Shown here: positions 49,666 to 61,700 of the stretch, in pieces
How the letters are laid out: the number at the start of each line of letters is the position of its first letter
Numbering within the stretch: position 1 is the stretch's first letter
From: Antennarius striatus
Lineage: Eukaryota; Chordata; Actinopteri; Lophiiformes; Antennariidae
Assembly: GCF_040054535.1 (NCBI RefSeq)
Contig: NC_090789.1
Coordinates: 4,460,697 to 4,524,696, forward strand
Length of the DNA stretch: 64,000 bases
Direction of reading: 5' to 3'
The notes under the pieces: model-generated
Seen by the model: the letters and a program-made list of their open reading frames with translations, nothing else
What the model was told of the DNA's origin: nothing
Databases searched by the model: none
Program-made: the position numbers and the translations under genes

Positions 49666-51840
49666 TCACGGGGGATGGGATCTGTTGGAAACAGAAATTA
49701 GTGGCAAGGAGCCATGATCAAACAAGTTGTACGGCAAAGAACCTATTGAGGTCCAAATGTCTGTCTTTGGATCGTAACACTCAAAGCAGTCTGAGTCCTC
49801 GATGACGTCGTGGCCGTTGAGGGTGCGTCCACCGGTGACATAGAGCTTGTTGTTGATCACTGTAGCGCTGTGATGCATCCGTCTGTCTTTCAGGTTCTCA
49901 CACTTAATGAATTTGTTGGCTTTGGTGTCATAGGCAATCACTCGCCTGGTGTATCCTGGAAATAAGATTTTTTTAATGAGCAAATTTGGAGCATAAAATG
50001 TGACATTTTACTTTTTCTCATCATTAACATGGGAACTGTAATTTAATTTAACTTAATTTCTATAGGAACTAATGAGCTTGAGGCTCAGAACTACATCACA
50101 ATAAAATCTAAACGCATTGAAAGACATAACAGGAGACGAATGCACTGTTGATTCTAATCTCTTCATGATTGAATAGGCTTGGCAAGATTTACTGAGCTCA
50201 CCTCCTACAATGTAGATCTTGTCTTCAATGACAGCTGCAGGAGCACAAACATTTTTTACTGTTCTCGTCTCTAGTCTTGCCCATAAGTTGCGAGAGATGT
50301 GATACACCTGTAGAACAAGAGCAACCTTTTAACAACAACATTGGCAAATGTGGTTTCTGTCAGCTTATGTAATATCTTGATGTTTGATTTATAGTTTTCT
50401 ACATGCAAAAACTGCCATGAATTCTGTCATATTTGTGTTTACATTGCGTGAAATGACTGTTAATGCTAAAATAAGACTCTTACCTACCTGGATTAGCCTG
50501 ACTGGATTTTGCATGGCATCCTCCCCTCCGAAAACGTAGATCCTTTGATCACTGGCTGCAACAGCTGGGTGCAGCACTGCTGTAGGAATTGGTGCCATGG
50601 CCTCCCATTGATTAAACATACTGTTATATCGCTCAATCGACTGAGAGATTTTCTTGTCTACCCCAATACCACCTACCACAAAAATAAAATGCAGATAGGA
50701 CACGCTTTGATGGGCATATCGTGGCTGTAGCATGGGCTCAGCAGTTCGCCACTGGTTGGTCTTGAGGGAGAGCGTGTAAACAGTGCCGCTGACAGAACTG
50801 TCACCAGACGCCATGCAAAGGCTGAGCCCGCCAAGCACATAGAGGATGCTATGAATACACACATATGCAGCTTTGTAGAGGCGCAAAGGGAGCTTCGCCA
50901 ACCACTGCCAACGATGAGTCCTTTCATCGTATAGCAGAGCCTCTCGTGAGGTTTGCTCATTGTTTTTGCGTCCTCCGACCACCACCAGTGTTTCTCTGCA
51001 TGTGTATCGTCTTGGCGTTGTCCAAAGCGGCTTGAGCTCTTGGCAACACTTGGTACCGACTGTAAGCATGAGACGACGCACCGAGTCAATGATCTCAGTG
51101 CAGAGGGTGGATGATTGCACCAATGGGTCGTTGGCAATAAACTGGAAGAGGTAAGTAGGGTGGATGTACCGAAGACGAACTTTCTTGAAGAGATCGTGGA
51201 TTGCACCGCGGCGTGAGAATGGGTCATGGTGGATCCAGGCCAGTAGGGTCTCGAAGACTTGTTCCTCCTCAGCACAAAGTCGGTCGTCTTCTAGGTAGGA
51301 CAGTAGCTCAGGAAGAGATAACTCACAGAAGTCCTCTGTAGCAGCTACGTCAGAGAAACACCTGACCGCCATCTCCTTCGCCCTCTCTCTCAAACTCTCA
51401 CAGTGAAGGATCTCAGACAGTCGTATCATGCTCAGACAGTTTTCTGGACTCAACTGCTCCTGTAGGAACATGGAACAGGCCTCAAACAGCCCTCCATATT
51501 GAAGCATGGATGCTGCCTGCATGAGCGGGAGAAGGATCTCCAATGTGATGGTGATGCAGCCCGTGTAGACATAGTCCAGAATACCAGTGAGGACTTTTGA
51601 AGAGATTCCCTTCAGATTCACTCGGGTTTGGCTACTTTCTAGAAAGTTGCTGCAGAACATAGCGCGGAAATATGGGCTGCTGGACACCAGGACGTTCCTA
51701 TGGCAGGGGATCTCCTGGTGCTCTGTGCAGAGCAGGACGTCCGTTAGGATGCGCTCCTGCCGTAGAATGTTGAGCTGGCAGAGAAGGTAGGAGGGAAACT
51801 CTGAATCTTTGAAGGAGAATACTTCTCTTCGACAGGCCAT
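49666..51840 (-). CDS. klhl38: Kelch-like protein 38
   Basis: KLHL38 belongs to the BTB-BACK-Kelch family, whose members act as substrate adaptors of CUL3 ubiquitin ligases. The mammalian gene is expressed mainly in striated muscle. Three coding exons: 51840-50488, 50307-50202 and 49955-49666. They total 1749 bp and 582 residues (human 581). BTB domain at about residues 30-130 (ILTDVLLC, PCHRNVLVSSSPYFRAMF), BACK at about 135-240 (SPENCLSMIRLSEILHCESL), then Kelch repeats with the GG signature (LVVVGGRKN, YVLGGLS, FVVGGIG, YVFGGED, YIVGGYTRR, YVTGGRT). The ATG directly follows an acceptor (TTTCCACAG/A), so an untranslated exon lies upstream at higher coordinates and was not located. All BTB, BACK and Kelch landmarks are intact. 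With fam91a1 it keeps the human 8q24.13 arrangement. Confidence 0.95.
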
Positions 51841-54800
51841 TCTGTGGAAAGTGGTAAAGAAAGACGAGAAAGAGACTAATCATTTTGTTGTATTTGTATT
51901 GATCCTCGGAAGGAAGGCGTGGGCCAAACATGGACTCTGGTGATATTACACTGACATTATGTAGTACTATGATATTAAAGTAATCTGATGCTGAATTTGT
52001 CAACCAAAAATGTGTTTGAGAGGCTTTATTGTTGAAGTTGAGCTTCCATAGTTCTACCTCAGTTAAAGGAATATTTTGACATAAAAGTTAAATACTTTTT
52101 CACTGAAATAAGAGTGTAAGATTTTCACTACAGCCAGGAAACATTTATCTTAGCCTCGTATTTAGGGGAAACAAGGTGAAACAGCCAGCCTGGCTTTGTA
52201 GAGGTAATAAAAATGTATACTTGCATTTGTACAGCTCACAAAAACCCCCATTAAATCTCATTTTTGTTTCATCTGTAGAGTGTTCAAGTAATTTAAAACA
52301 ACATCTTATGGGTTTGCAGGAGGTTAGCTGCTAGATATGATAATGTCGGTTTTCACGTAAGCCACAGATGAAATATGCAAATTGCTGTCATGGTAATATG
52401 CACTTATATATCCAGTTTGAAACTCTTCAGCTGTCCTCAATGGTATAATTATTGACTCACAGAGTTCTATTTTTACCTTATCTAAATTATCTTTTTGCTC
52501 TAAGGACACATCTCCCTTGATGAACTCCATTGCTGTTAACAGTCACATAACTATTTTAACAGACCATCTGTATTTATTTCTCCATCCTCTCTCTCTCTCT
52601 CTGTCTCTCTCCTCCTTACTGTTGCTCCTCACCTCCACCAAGGAGGTGATGCTTTTCAGTGGGATGAGTTCGTGATTACATTTTGTGCAGCAGTGGTTCT
52701 TAGACCAAGGAAGAGTTGACTTAAATTTTTGAGAATGCAAAAATGGTTGTACCTTCTGGATTAATATTTCACTGATGTTCTAGTGTGACAACTATAAACC
52801 GTAAACTGCAAATATAAAAGCTCAGCATGTCAATTAGTCAATATACAGAATGTCACTATTGCTGGGATCATTGCTTTTAGGTGCTGTTGCATACAGGGGA
52901 ACCTGATCTATGTCTTGATGGAGGTGTGATCTCTGTTATCTATGTGTTATGTCTTTCCTCCACCACATACCTCCACTCTAATAGACTGTCTCTGGAGGGA
53001 TGGTTTGTGATGATGACTTAACGGACTGGAACCTCACCCGGCTATTAGCAACACTAAGTCTTCTAATTACTGACTCATGTTTCATAACTGTTGTTATGAA
53101 ATTGGTAGAAATTAAAAGTCAACTATATATTATGTTTTGATAACGTCATATTTCTCAAATAAATATTTATTCACTGGTATTAATCTGTCTGTGCTCGTCT
53201 GGGACAGATAAAAAATTTCATTTAAATTCTTAAAATTACATCCGAATACCAAAGCAGATTTATGAATACATTATCATCAGAAAATATTTCATAAATAAGC
53301 CATTATGAAGATATCACAGATGGATCGTATCTCCACTGTCTGACTCCAGAACTGGGAAAAGAAAATTTATTATTGCAGTTAAGATAAGTCTAAGAAAGGA
53401 ACACAAAGAGTTCAAACACTGTAATCCAAAGGTAGATACTAATACCTCAATGAGATTAAAACAACAAAGTAGAAGCTATAATTACTTGCTACAGCACAAT
53501 AATTATTTTTTAGTACTGAATATAAGCAATGTCTGATTTTGAATCCTTACTTCTTGTCAGAGAATCACAGAAATGCCCAGTAGGTCTGGTCAGAACAGCC
53601 TGATAGTCCTGGTAAGAGAACCGAAACATTACACAAAGAGATAGTGGGCAGTGTGGTCAGATAGAGAGAAGGAGCATGACACGGAAACCACACAGCTCTC
53701 CATTTAGGCGTTGTGGAGCTCGCCATGAGTCCACTGTATACATTCCTGCAGCTAAGAATAGTATCCCAGGCTACCGTGACTCCAGCCAGGCCTCTCATGT
53801 GACACAGAGTGTTTGGTACTCGGTTGCCGGCTTAACAGTTCTGTCAGAGTCCAGTGGAGAGAGTGTTTACCACGGCCACGGGAGGGAGGATCATTAGAGG
53901 GTCGTGACTCAGCCGTCGAGCCCACCCGGGCTGGTGTTAAATCAAAGTGTCCTCAGGACGCTAACCCTTGTCCTCCTCCACCTCCCCTGGTAAAGATAGA
54001 ACAGTGCTGTTGGTCTAGATTGATCAGCAGAGGCGGAACGCCGGTCTCAGTTGGGTAGTTGCCCCTATTAATTTGAGTTTATGATGATTCCAATGTCTGA
54101 TAATCCATGGATGTATAGATTTTGACATTTGCAACAAACTTAAAACAGCAACTTTTACAGACACGAGAAACAAAATGCTTCAGTGTCAAATATACTGAAT
54201 AAAATTAAATAAAACAAAAGCAAAACCACTGTAACCTTTCTCATCTGTAAGAGAATAAATATTCCTTTTTGTTCTTGATGACAGACTCTCATCGTGGCTT
54301 CTCCCCTTCAAACGTCTAAAAAGTCCTTCAAACTTAACAGTCTGGGAGGCAAAATTGTTCACAGCACATGTCCACAATAAAACCGGAGCTGGGTGAGGAG
54401 GTTACTAGCAGACGTTGCGTCATTAAAAGGGCAGAAAGTCTTGGAAATATTGACTCAGAGGAACAGGCATTAGACTCTCACACCTTTCTGAAAGGTGTAA
54501 GACTGTTTGCTGAGATATTATGCAACCTCACTGAAGGGCACGGCTAAAAGTGAAGGAAATGCCTATACTTGTCATGTCACCTCCTGTGCCCTCTCAATGG
54601 ATGTGCTCTGGGGCAATTCAGCTGATATCTCTATTGTTATGTTTTATACAACAGACGTGTTGCATAGTTCTTGCAACCCCGGAGGCGGTGAGATGAAATA
54701 TTGTCACGTTTGTTTAGTGGCACATGGCAAAGACCTGGAGTTACAACTAGAAATACTGTATGACACAGCTGCGAGGAAACTGTCAGCAAGTCAGACCTGA

Positions 54801-54939
54801 CATGCAAACACACCCAGTGTTGGAGGACGGGCTCTAACAGTGAAATCCTACACGCTGCTTCCAGCCACCAAATGACAGCTTCATAAGTCATGGTTTGTAT
54901 AGACTTCATCGGCTGGAAGCTGAAGTCTGTTTCTTTAAA

Positions 54940-54942
54940 AAA

Positions 54943-54977
<35 letters not shown>
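54940..54977. repeat. AAAT microsatellite
   Basis: A run of nine AAAT units, 160 bases before the GATA array. Confidence 0.9.
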
Positions 54978-55138
54978 CCAGTTGAGGTGCAAGAAAATGA
55001 CGTAAATACACAGTTGTCATGAAGTGATATTTCTGCTGCAGAAACTTTATTGATAGCTGTGTGAACTTCTATTTTAATCCAGAACTCAAGGTATGCAGCA
55101 GTAACCTAATTCATTGGCAGCAAACTGAAAAGATAAAT

Positions 55139-55230
<92 letters not shown>
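55139..55230. repeat. (GATA)23 microsatellite
   Basis: A pure tetranucleotide run of 92 bases, probably polymorphic. It lies about 600 bases upstream of the fam91a1 start. Confidence 0.97.
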
Positions 55231-55232
<2 letters not shown>

Positions 55233-55295
55233 TTTTTTGCTGTTCTATTTTTTGTTATTACAAGTTGTTGCTGTATTAGTTGTACTAGTGGAGGA

Positions 55296-55345
55296 AAAAA
55301 GTTTTATTTATATAACGCATTATAAAACACAGTTCATAGACATTT
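55296..55345. repeat. Possible retroposon fragment
   Basis: TTTTATTTATATAACGCA followed by an ATAAAACACAGTT-type word resembles a short block shared by many fish non-LTR and SINE tails. It is too short to assign. Confidence 0.3.
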
Positions 55346-55429
55346 AAATATCATAATGTCATGTCAGCAGTGGGGGGGGGGTTCCTGCAGTGAGGGGTTA
55401 TAACCTCCTCAGGACCGCAGCTTCCGGTC

Positions 55430-55757
55430 TGCGTCCCCCACAGTCAGCACTCATCACGTTTGACAGTCCCACCGTCTGTCTGCTCGCGAGCTTCATTCAC
55501 GTTCATGGCCACGCCCTGACAGGAAGTGACGAATGTGGCCACGAGCGTGACGAACGGCTCGCTCAATATACAACAAGGAAGTGGTCGTTGATTGTGAAAG
55601 AGAATAATCAGCCGACGAAACGTCTCTGCCGTCGGGGGGGGGGTCACTTCGCTGGTTTTCTTTTGGGTGTCGGGGTGGGTGAAGTCACCGTGGACTCTCC
55701 CTCGCGCCGGCGTCTCATCGTCTTCTGCTGTTAGCCAAGCTAGCTAGCTAGCTAGCA
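55430..55757 (+). promoter_or_regulatory. fam91a1: fam91a1 promoter and leader
   Basis: A CpG-rich block with an ETS-like AGGAAGT (about 55522) and no TATA box. A G run lies at about 55636-55645. Five GCTA-type units (about 55738-55756) abut the start codon at 55758. Confidence 0.5.
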
Positions 55758-58700
55758 ATGAACACGGACGTGGAATTTCACATCAGGCAGAATTATCCGT
55801 GGAACAAGCTCCCAGCCAATGTCAAGCAGGTACTGTGTCGTATTGTTTCCACGGAGCAGGTGGGAACACGGCGGGGGTGTGTGTGTGTGTGTGTGTGGGG
55901 GGGGGGGTCAATGTCATCGCTGGCCGGGTTTCGCGACTCTCCATCGGTAGAGATTCCAACATTGAGACGGAGCCATACCCGTTAACTCGTTGGTCATCGT
56001 TACATTTCAGGCATTGACGCTTGACGCACGTCACGTGACCGGTGTGCCGAGGGCGCCACGTGATGTTTGCACAAGATTCTGCACAGAATTCTTCGGCTTA
56101 GACGTTAAATGTCGAGGTTAATGTGGTCAGGTGGACGTGCATGTGTTTTAATACGTGTAAGATCAGCTGCTCGGTTCACGAAAAGAAATATAATAAGGAT
56201 GCAGTTTTTCTCCGATCCAACAACACCATTGTTTCCCCGTTAACTGAACATCAACATTCCACAATGTGTGGATGCGGAATTCCAGAGCACAGAGATGACT
56301 CTATGACTGAGAACTGAACTGATGTCCTGCTGCAACTGAGTGAATATGCAGTCGTGTGACTTTTATTATAACATGGCTGTAGAATCCAAATTGAATGAGG
56401 AACAGCCACATTATCTGATCCACTCTCCTGATAAGGTCAGCATTGTGCTGCCATCCATCTGCTGCGTCTGATTGGTGTTTTATAAATGATTTGTTTGGGT
56501 AATGCAATTTTATGAGTGGATCTTGCTTTGTTACCTGACAGTAATGCCCTTTATTGGATCTTTGCACGTTCACCTACCTGAGGTCCTCACCTGTCTTTTC
56601 TCTCCTGTGCAGAGTTTGGGGAACTCTCAGCGTGAATATGAGAAACATGTGCTGCTGTACAGCATCCGCAACCAGCTGCGATTCCGCAATAACCTAGGTG
56701 AGCAAGTTCGCTGGTCAAACTAGTGTTGAAAGAAGCACCTGGTGCCCTGAGACACCTCGTAATGACAGGCAAGATCAAACTGAGAAGACGATTAAATAGA
56801 AAGTGATTTCATTATAAGCTAGCGTCACAGAAAATAATATAATTGTCTCTAAATAAAGGTATAATGATAAAACATTCAGGTAATCAATGATGACCTTCTC
56901 GAGTCTTTACCAGAGTCAGTACTGTTTTTTTTAAAAAAAAACCCCTGGTTTGACCTGGTCTTGATTCCAACTACTTTCCCTTGTGAACACTCTTGATTTG
57001 GAGTCACATGACTGTTGTGTGTTTTATGACAAGTCCGCCATGTGAGGAAGGACGAACGCAAGTATTATGAAGAGCTCCTGAAGTACAGCAGGGACCACCT
57101 GATGCTGTACCCCTACCACCTGTCTGACATTATGGTCAAAGGGCTACGGGTCACGCCGTTCTCTTACTACATAGGAATCATGGAGGTAAGCAGCGACTCC
57201 AGCTTCTCACAGCAGAATAGGGAAGGTTGGGTTTTATTTTGGAATTCTTTGACCACTTCTCTTTCATCATAATCCCGGGGAACAGCTTCTGCTACACCTG
57301 TGCATCATTCTGAAAAGCTAATTTGGTCGTGCAGCCACACTTCTGTCTGCAACACAACAATGAGCCGAGTGAACACAAAAGCACAGAGCAGGAATTCTTA
57401 CTGAGTAGCTACAGAGATCGTCTGATTGATTTGGAAACAGAGTCCCCCTTAATTTAAAAAGAACAATGTCTTTTATGTTAGCATTCCTAACCACTGCAGA
57501 AACGCAGTTTGAAATAAAACACAAAAAAACAGGAAGCTGAGTACATAAAAGAAGGATCTGAGCTTTTTACATTTCCCTGCTCTCGCCTTTGTATATGCTC
57601 TTTGTTTCCTGGATAAATGAATTATTCTATACTGTACGGCACATCTGATCAGAGCTACAAGGGATGCATTCTTTTGTTTATCTGCATCATTATTGTTTTT
57701 ACCAGAGGAATTACATTTGTTCATGGGAATGATGAGTTGTTCTTTTAAAATTATTAGTCGTTGGTATGTAAATGATGTAGTAACACAGTGTCTTTCTGTT
57801 CTGACCAGTCATGTGCTTTACTATCAAGCCAGCGTCCACCAATTCATGCACCCATTCACAGTGTGTCGCCAGAGGCTACCATGCAAATTGCCATCTCTGA
57901 GTGCTAGATTGTGTGCCGTTACTTAAAAGTTAGAGTTGTAGTGTTTGAGATACTCCTCTGTTTTAGAAGAGTGTGTGATGTTGTGTTTTTCACGTGTTGA
58001 CGCTACAGCGTTAGGTTGGAAGCCAGACTCTGGTGAAACCTTTTATTACCTGCATCAGAGAGAAACACGCCGGCCTGATCGGCGGACAAACTGACCCAGA
58101 GAAAATCGTTGCTGTTTGCTCAGGCAATCGTTCTGGGCTTGGTGTGTGTGGCGACTCGCTCTGACTGATAAGTCTCGGTGTGTTGTTTGAGGCTATCCCG
58201 GCCACGCTAAGAGAGAAGCGGTCAGTTGGAGGCGTTAGACTAGATCACTGAGAAGTGAAAAGTAATCGACACTATCTTTCCTAAGGCAGCATTTGCAAGA
58301 AGTATAATCTGTTTTTGTGAAGTTTGTTCCATAATGATCATGTGAAGTCTGAGGTATTTAACAATTCTGTGTAAACATCCTAGCAGCTGCTGAGTCTGTT
58401 CACACACTTCCCGTTCCCGTTTCATGAGATATGAACACGTTCCCTGGTGTTCCTTTTTGATGATTTACATTAAAAACGTGAATAAAGAGGAACAATTTAT
58501 GTTTCATTTAAAAGTCTTCACCCCATTTCTTGTGCATACTAAATTAAACTTGACTGGGCTTCATATGTGACTGCTAAATTGCCCAAGGCTATGTCATGTT
58601 TTGATAATCCGACTTAAGCATTTAATGAAAATGAGGAATGGAACGCAGCACAGCCGCACAGATTCACTAATCCTGTTATTAATCAGAGACAGGGAGGAAT

Positions 58701-61700
58701 GTAAAGAGGAGAGGAAAAACACATTTAATTCAGCTTTTTCCAGTCTTTTATCTCTTTTTTTATTTTTGCACCTCCAGGACATTATGAACAGCGAGAAGAG
58801 CTACGACTCCCTGCCCAACTTCACTGCTGCTGACTGTGAGTTTTTTCTCCCCATAAGTTTCCTCCTCTTGAAATTATTTCATTTAGTTTCTGTGCAACCC
58901 GAAAACTCCTTTCCCCTTGCCTCTGGTCTCTCTCTTTCTCTGTTTGAATTGTTTTACACCTCATTATAACAGTTATTGTTTTAAAGAGCTAATAGTCTGT
59001 GAGGAGGTAGAACCGTCATGCAGGGCCACTTAAAACTCTAGACTTTATCTTCAAATGCTATCTGGTTTGTCGTCAAAATCAGTTTTTTAGCAGTATGAAG
59101 AAACAGCAGATTGAGCAATAGATGGTTTAATTGACAGAAAATAGTGGTGACATTTTATATAAATAACATTTCTAGTTAACAAAATCCAATTGTTCATTAT
59201 TTTTGCTGTTGCAGTCGTGAGAATGTTTGCTTTTCTGTGTATAAAAGTAAAATTAATATCTTTACATTTTTTTGACTGTTGGTTAGACAAAACAAGTAAT
59301 TCTGAAAACACCGCTTTCATCTTTTCTAATCATTTGTGAGATAATGTGCCTGTGCTGCGTTTGTTCTTTTCTGTTATGTTTTTTTTTGTGTGATTCGATG
59401 AAGATTGGCATCTTTATGCCAGCCTGTTGGCAGGTGTAGCATATGTCTGTTGTTAATAAATTTTTGTTGGCAGATGCATCTGTGTTGTTTTCCAAGAGGT
59501 TTTTAATTTTCTTCTGCGGTGCAGCTTTTAATTGCTGGAGGGATGGTGGCAACGTCCTATGCTGCTTCTGCTGAATAACAATTACGATAAAACCCACACA
59601 TATATAGGAGAGAAAGGGTTTTCAAAACTAATGTTACAAACAAACTCAAATTTCTTTGATTTCTAGAACTTGGATTGCTGGATTCTTCAGTTGACTGATC
59701 TAAAACATGTTTCATAGATTCAGGAGGGTTGGAAATTCTTTCTATTCATTCCTCAGAAATGATTGTAAATCACAGTAAGATTGTGTCACAGTGTACTCCT
59801 GAAATAGGGGTCCATTTGGGCATGAGAGTGACCGGTCCTGGCAGCTCAGGATCTTCACACTGTGCAGACAGACGGCTGCCAGCAGGCTACGAGGCTCGTG
59901 GGAGCTCTTCAAGTGTGTCATGAAGAAGTGGGCGGATGGAAAGGCAGTGAGAGTTTTACGTGGGTGGAAGTTTGAGCGTGTTGTGTCTCAGGAAAGCAGC
60001 ATGATGTGTGTGCGTGTGTGTCTGTAGGGTTCAGCTGCATTAGGAAGCCCAACTAGAACAAATGCATTCAACTTACATCAAAAACTGTCCCAACACATTT
60101 GTCCAGCCACCTCAATTTCTGTTCATCACTCGTAATGAACGAGAAACGATGGATTTTGGATTAAAATGTTTCGTTACTATAAGAACCATACAATATCCTA
60201 CATGGCCCAGTATTTTGTCAGATACTGAATTTGTGTTTTGATTTAATCATGGGGGGAAAAAAGCATGTATTTAGAGCCGTATATGTGTGTTCATAGATGG
60301 ATGTGAAGTGTGAGTCTGTGTTTGTGTGTCAGATGATTGCCTCAGAGAAGGCGTGTGGGTATTTTTTGTGGACTGATCCCCTCAGTGGGATTTAGATGAG
60401 TCACTGTGATCAGTGGTGAAGACTCTCCATTTTGTAACAGAAACTGCAAAATGCAATTAGTGTCTAGTGATGACAAGTTCATGACCAGCTGCCCAGGCAT
60501 GTGTTTAGCTGACTCACTAATTTCCTCCCTCCTCAGGTCTCCGGCTGCTCGGCATCGGGAGGAACCAGTACATTGACCTAATGAACCAATGCAGGTCTTC
60601 CAAAGTAAGGCATTTTCTAATATAGGCTTTTAAAAGGATCAATATCTGCATGTTATAAAGGACTACTGAATATTTAATACAGCTGCGTCTCCCCTGATTG
60701 GCTGGTTAATAAAAAGAAAAAAACACGTGACGATATTCGATATACAGACATCAAGAATATAAATCACCTTTGATTTGAAATATTTGTCGGAAAATTCCTG
60801 AAAAATTCCAGCATCCGTACTTCTCTCCTCACCTGACTTCTATCCTGTGTCTCAGAAATTCTTCCGGAGGAAGTCGGCACGGGACCTCCTGCCGGCCAAA
60901 CCGGTGGAAATCTCTGTGGAGCCGTGGTGGGTGGTGCAGACCGGCTTCATCACCGAGGACGACATCCGGGTAGGAAATCTATTCTTCTTTATTCATCAGT
61001 TTGATTATGGATGTGTTTAGATATGTGATTCTGAGGGGATAGCACACTGGGATGGATGTTAAGGCAATGCATTACTTTGGTTATTGATTTACAGAATAAG
61101 TGAGGGTAAGATGTGTATGGTTGCGATTTTTGTCTCTGACTTTCATTGAAATTCTTTCGTGTTACCCACCAAGCTACAATTGTTCATCCCATGAGCCTTT
61201 TCAATGCCTGTAGAGATCTCACACGACTAAAAATAAATATCTGCCAAGTTCCCCACGGTTCTCCTTGCATCCAGGAGAACACAGGAAACAATGGAAAGCA
61301 GAAATCCACATAGATTGCACTACCACTTGGAAACACACCCACATTTACAGGCATTCTCTGATCTGTGTGTGTGTGTGTGTGTGTGTTATGTCTGTCATGT
61401 GTAATTGCAGATGTGTTCTCCAGCAGAGAAGAAAGCCATTGATAAGATGATTGATTCTGGTCCTCAGCTGGCTGGGTCAGTGGAGTACAATGTAGTTTTA
61501 AGTAAGTACCTTTCCTGTGTTATAGTCCTCATTAAAAACACACAAAAAATGTTTTTTGGATTAATGTGGGACAGAAATAGTTCATTTTATGACTGCAGAC
61601 TTGAACAGTATTAACTGACATTTAAATGTTAATTCTGAGGAAAGTAGCGGGATTCCATTCTGAAATATTAGAAAAACGGAGGATCATGTTTTAATATCTG

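Larger units (their letters stand above)
51842..55430. other. Gap between klhl38 and fam91a1
   Basis: No coding exon was recognised on either strand. The untranslated first exon of klhl38 must lie somewhere here. A CT run (about 52591-52610), an AAAT run, a GATA run and a probable fish retroposon scrap (about 55296-55345) are present. In human, ANXA13 lies in the corresponding interval and is not visible here. Confidence 0.5.

Noticed and set aside
50673-51275. 200-codon second frame inside klhl38
   Set aside because: It is an out-of-frame shadow of the klhl38 main exon on the same strand.
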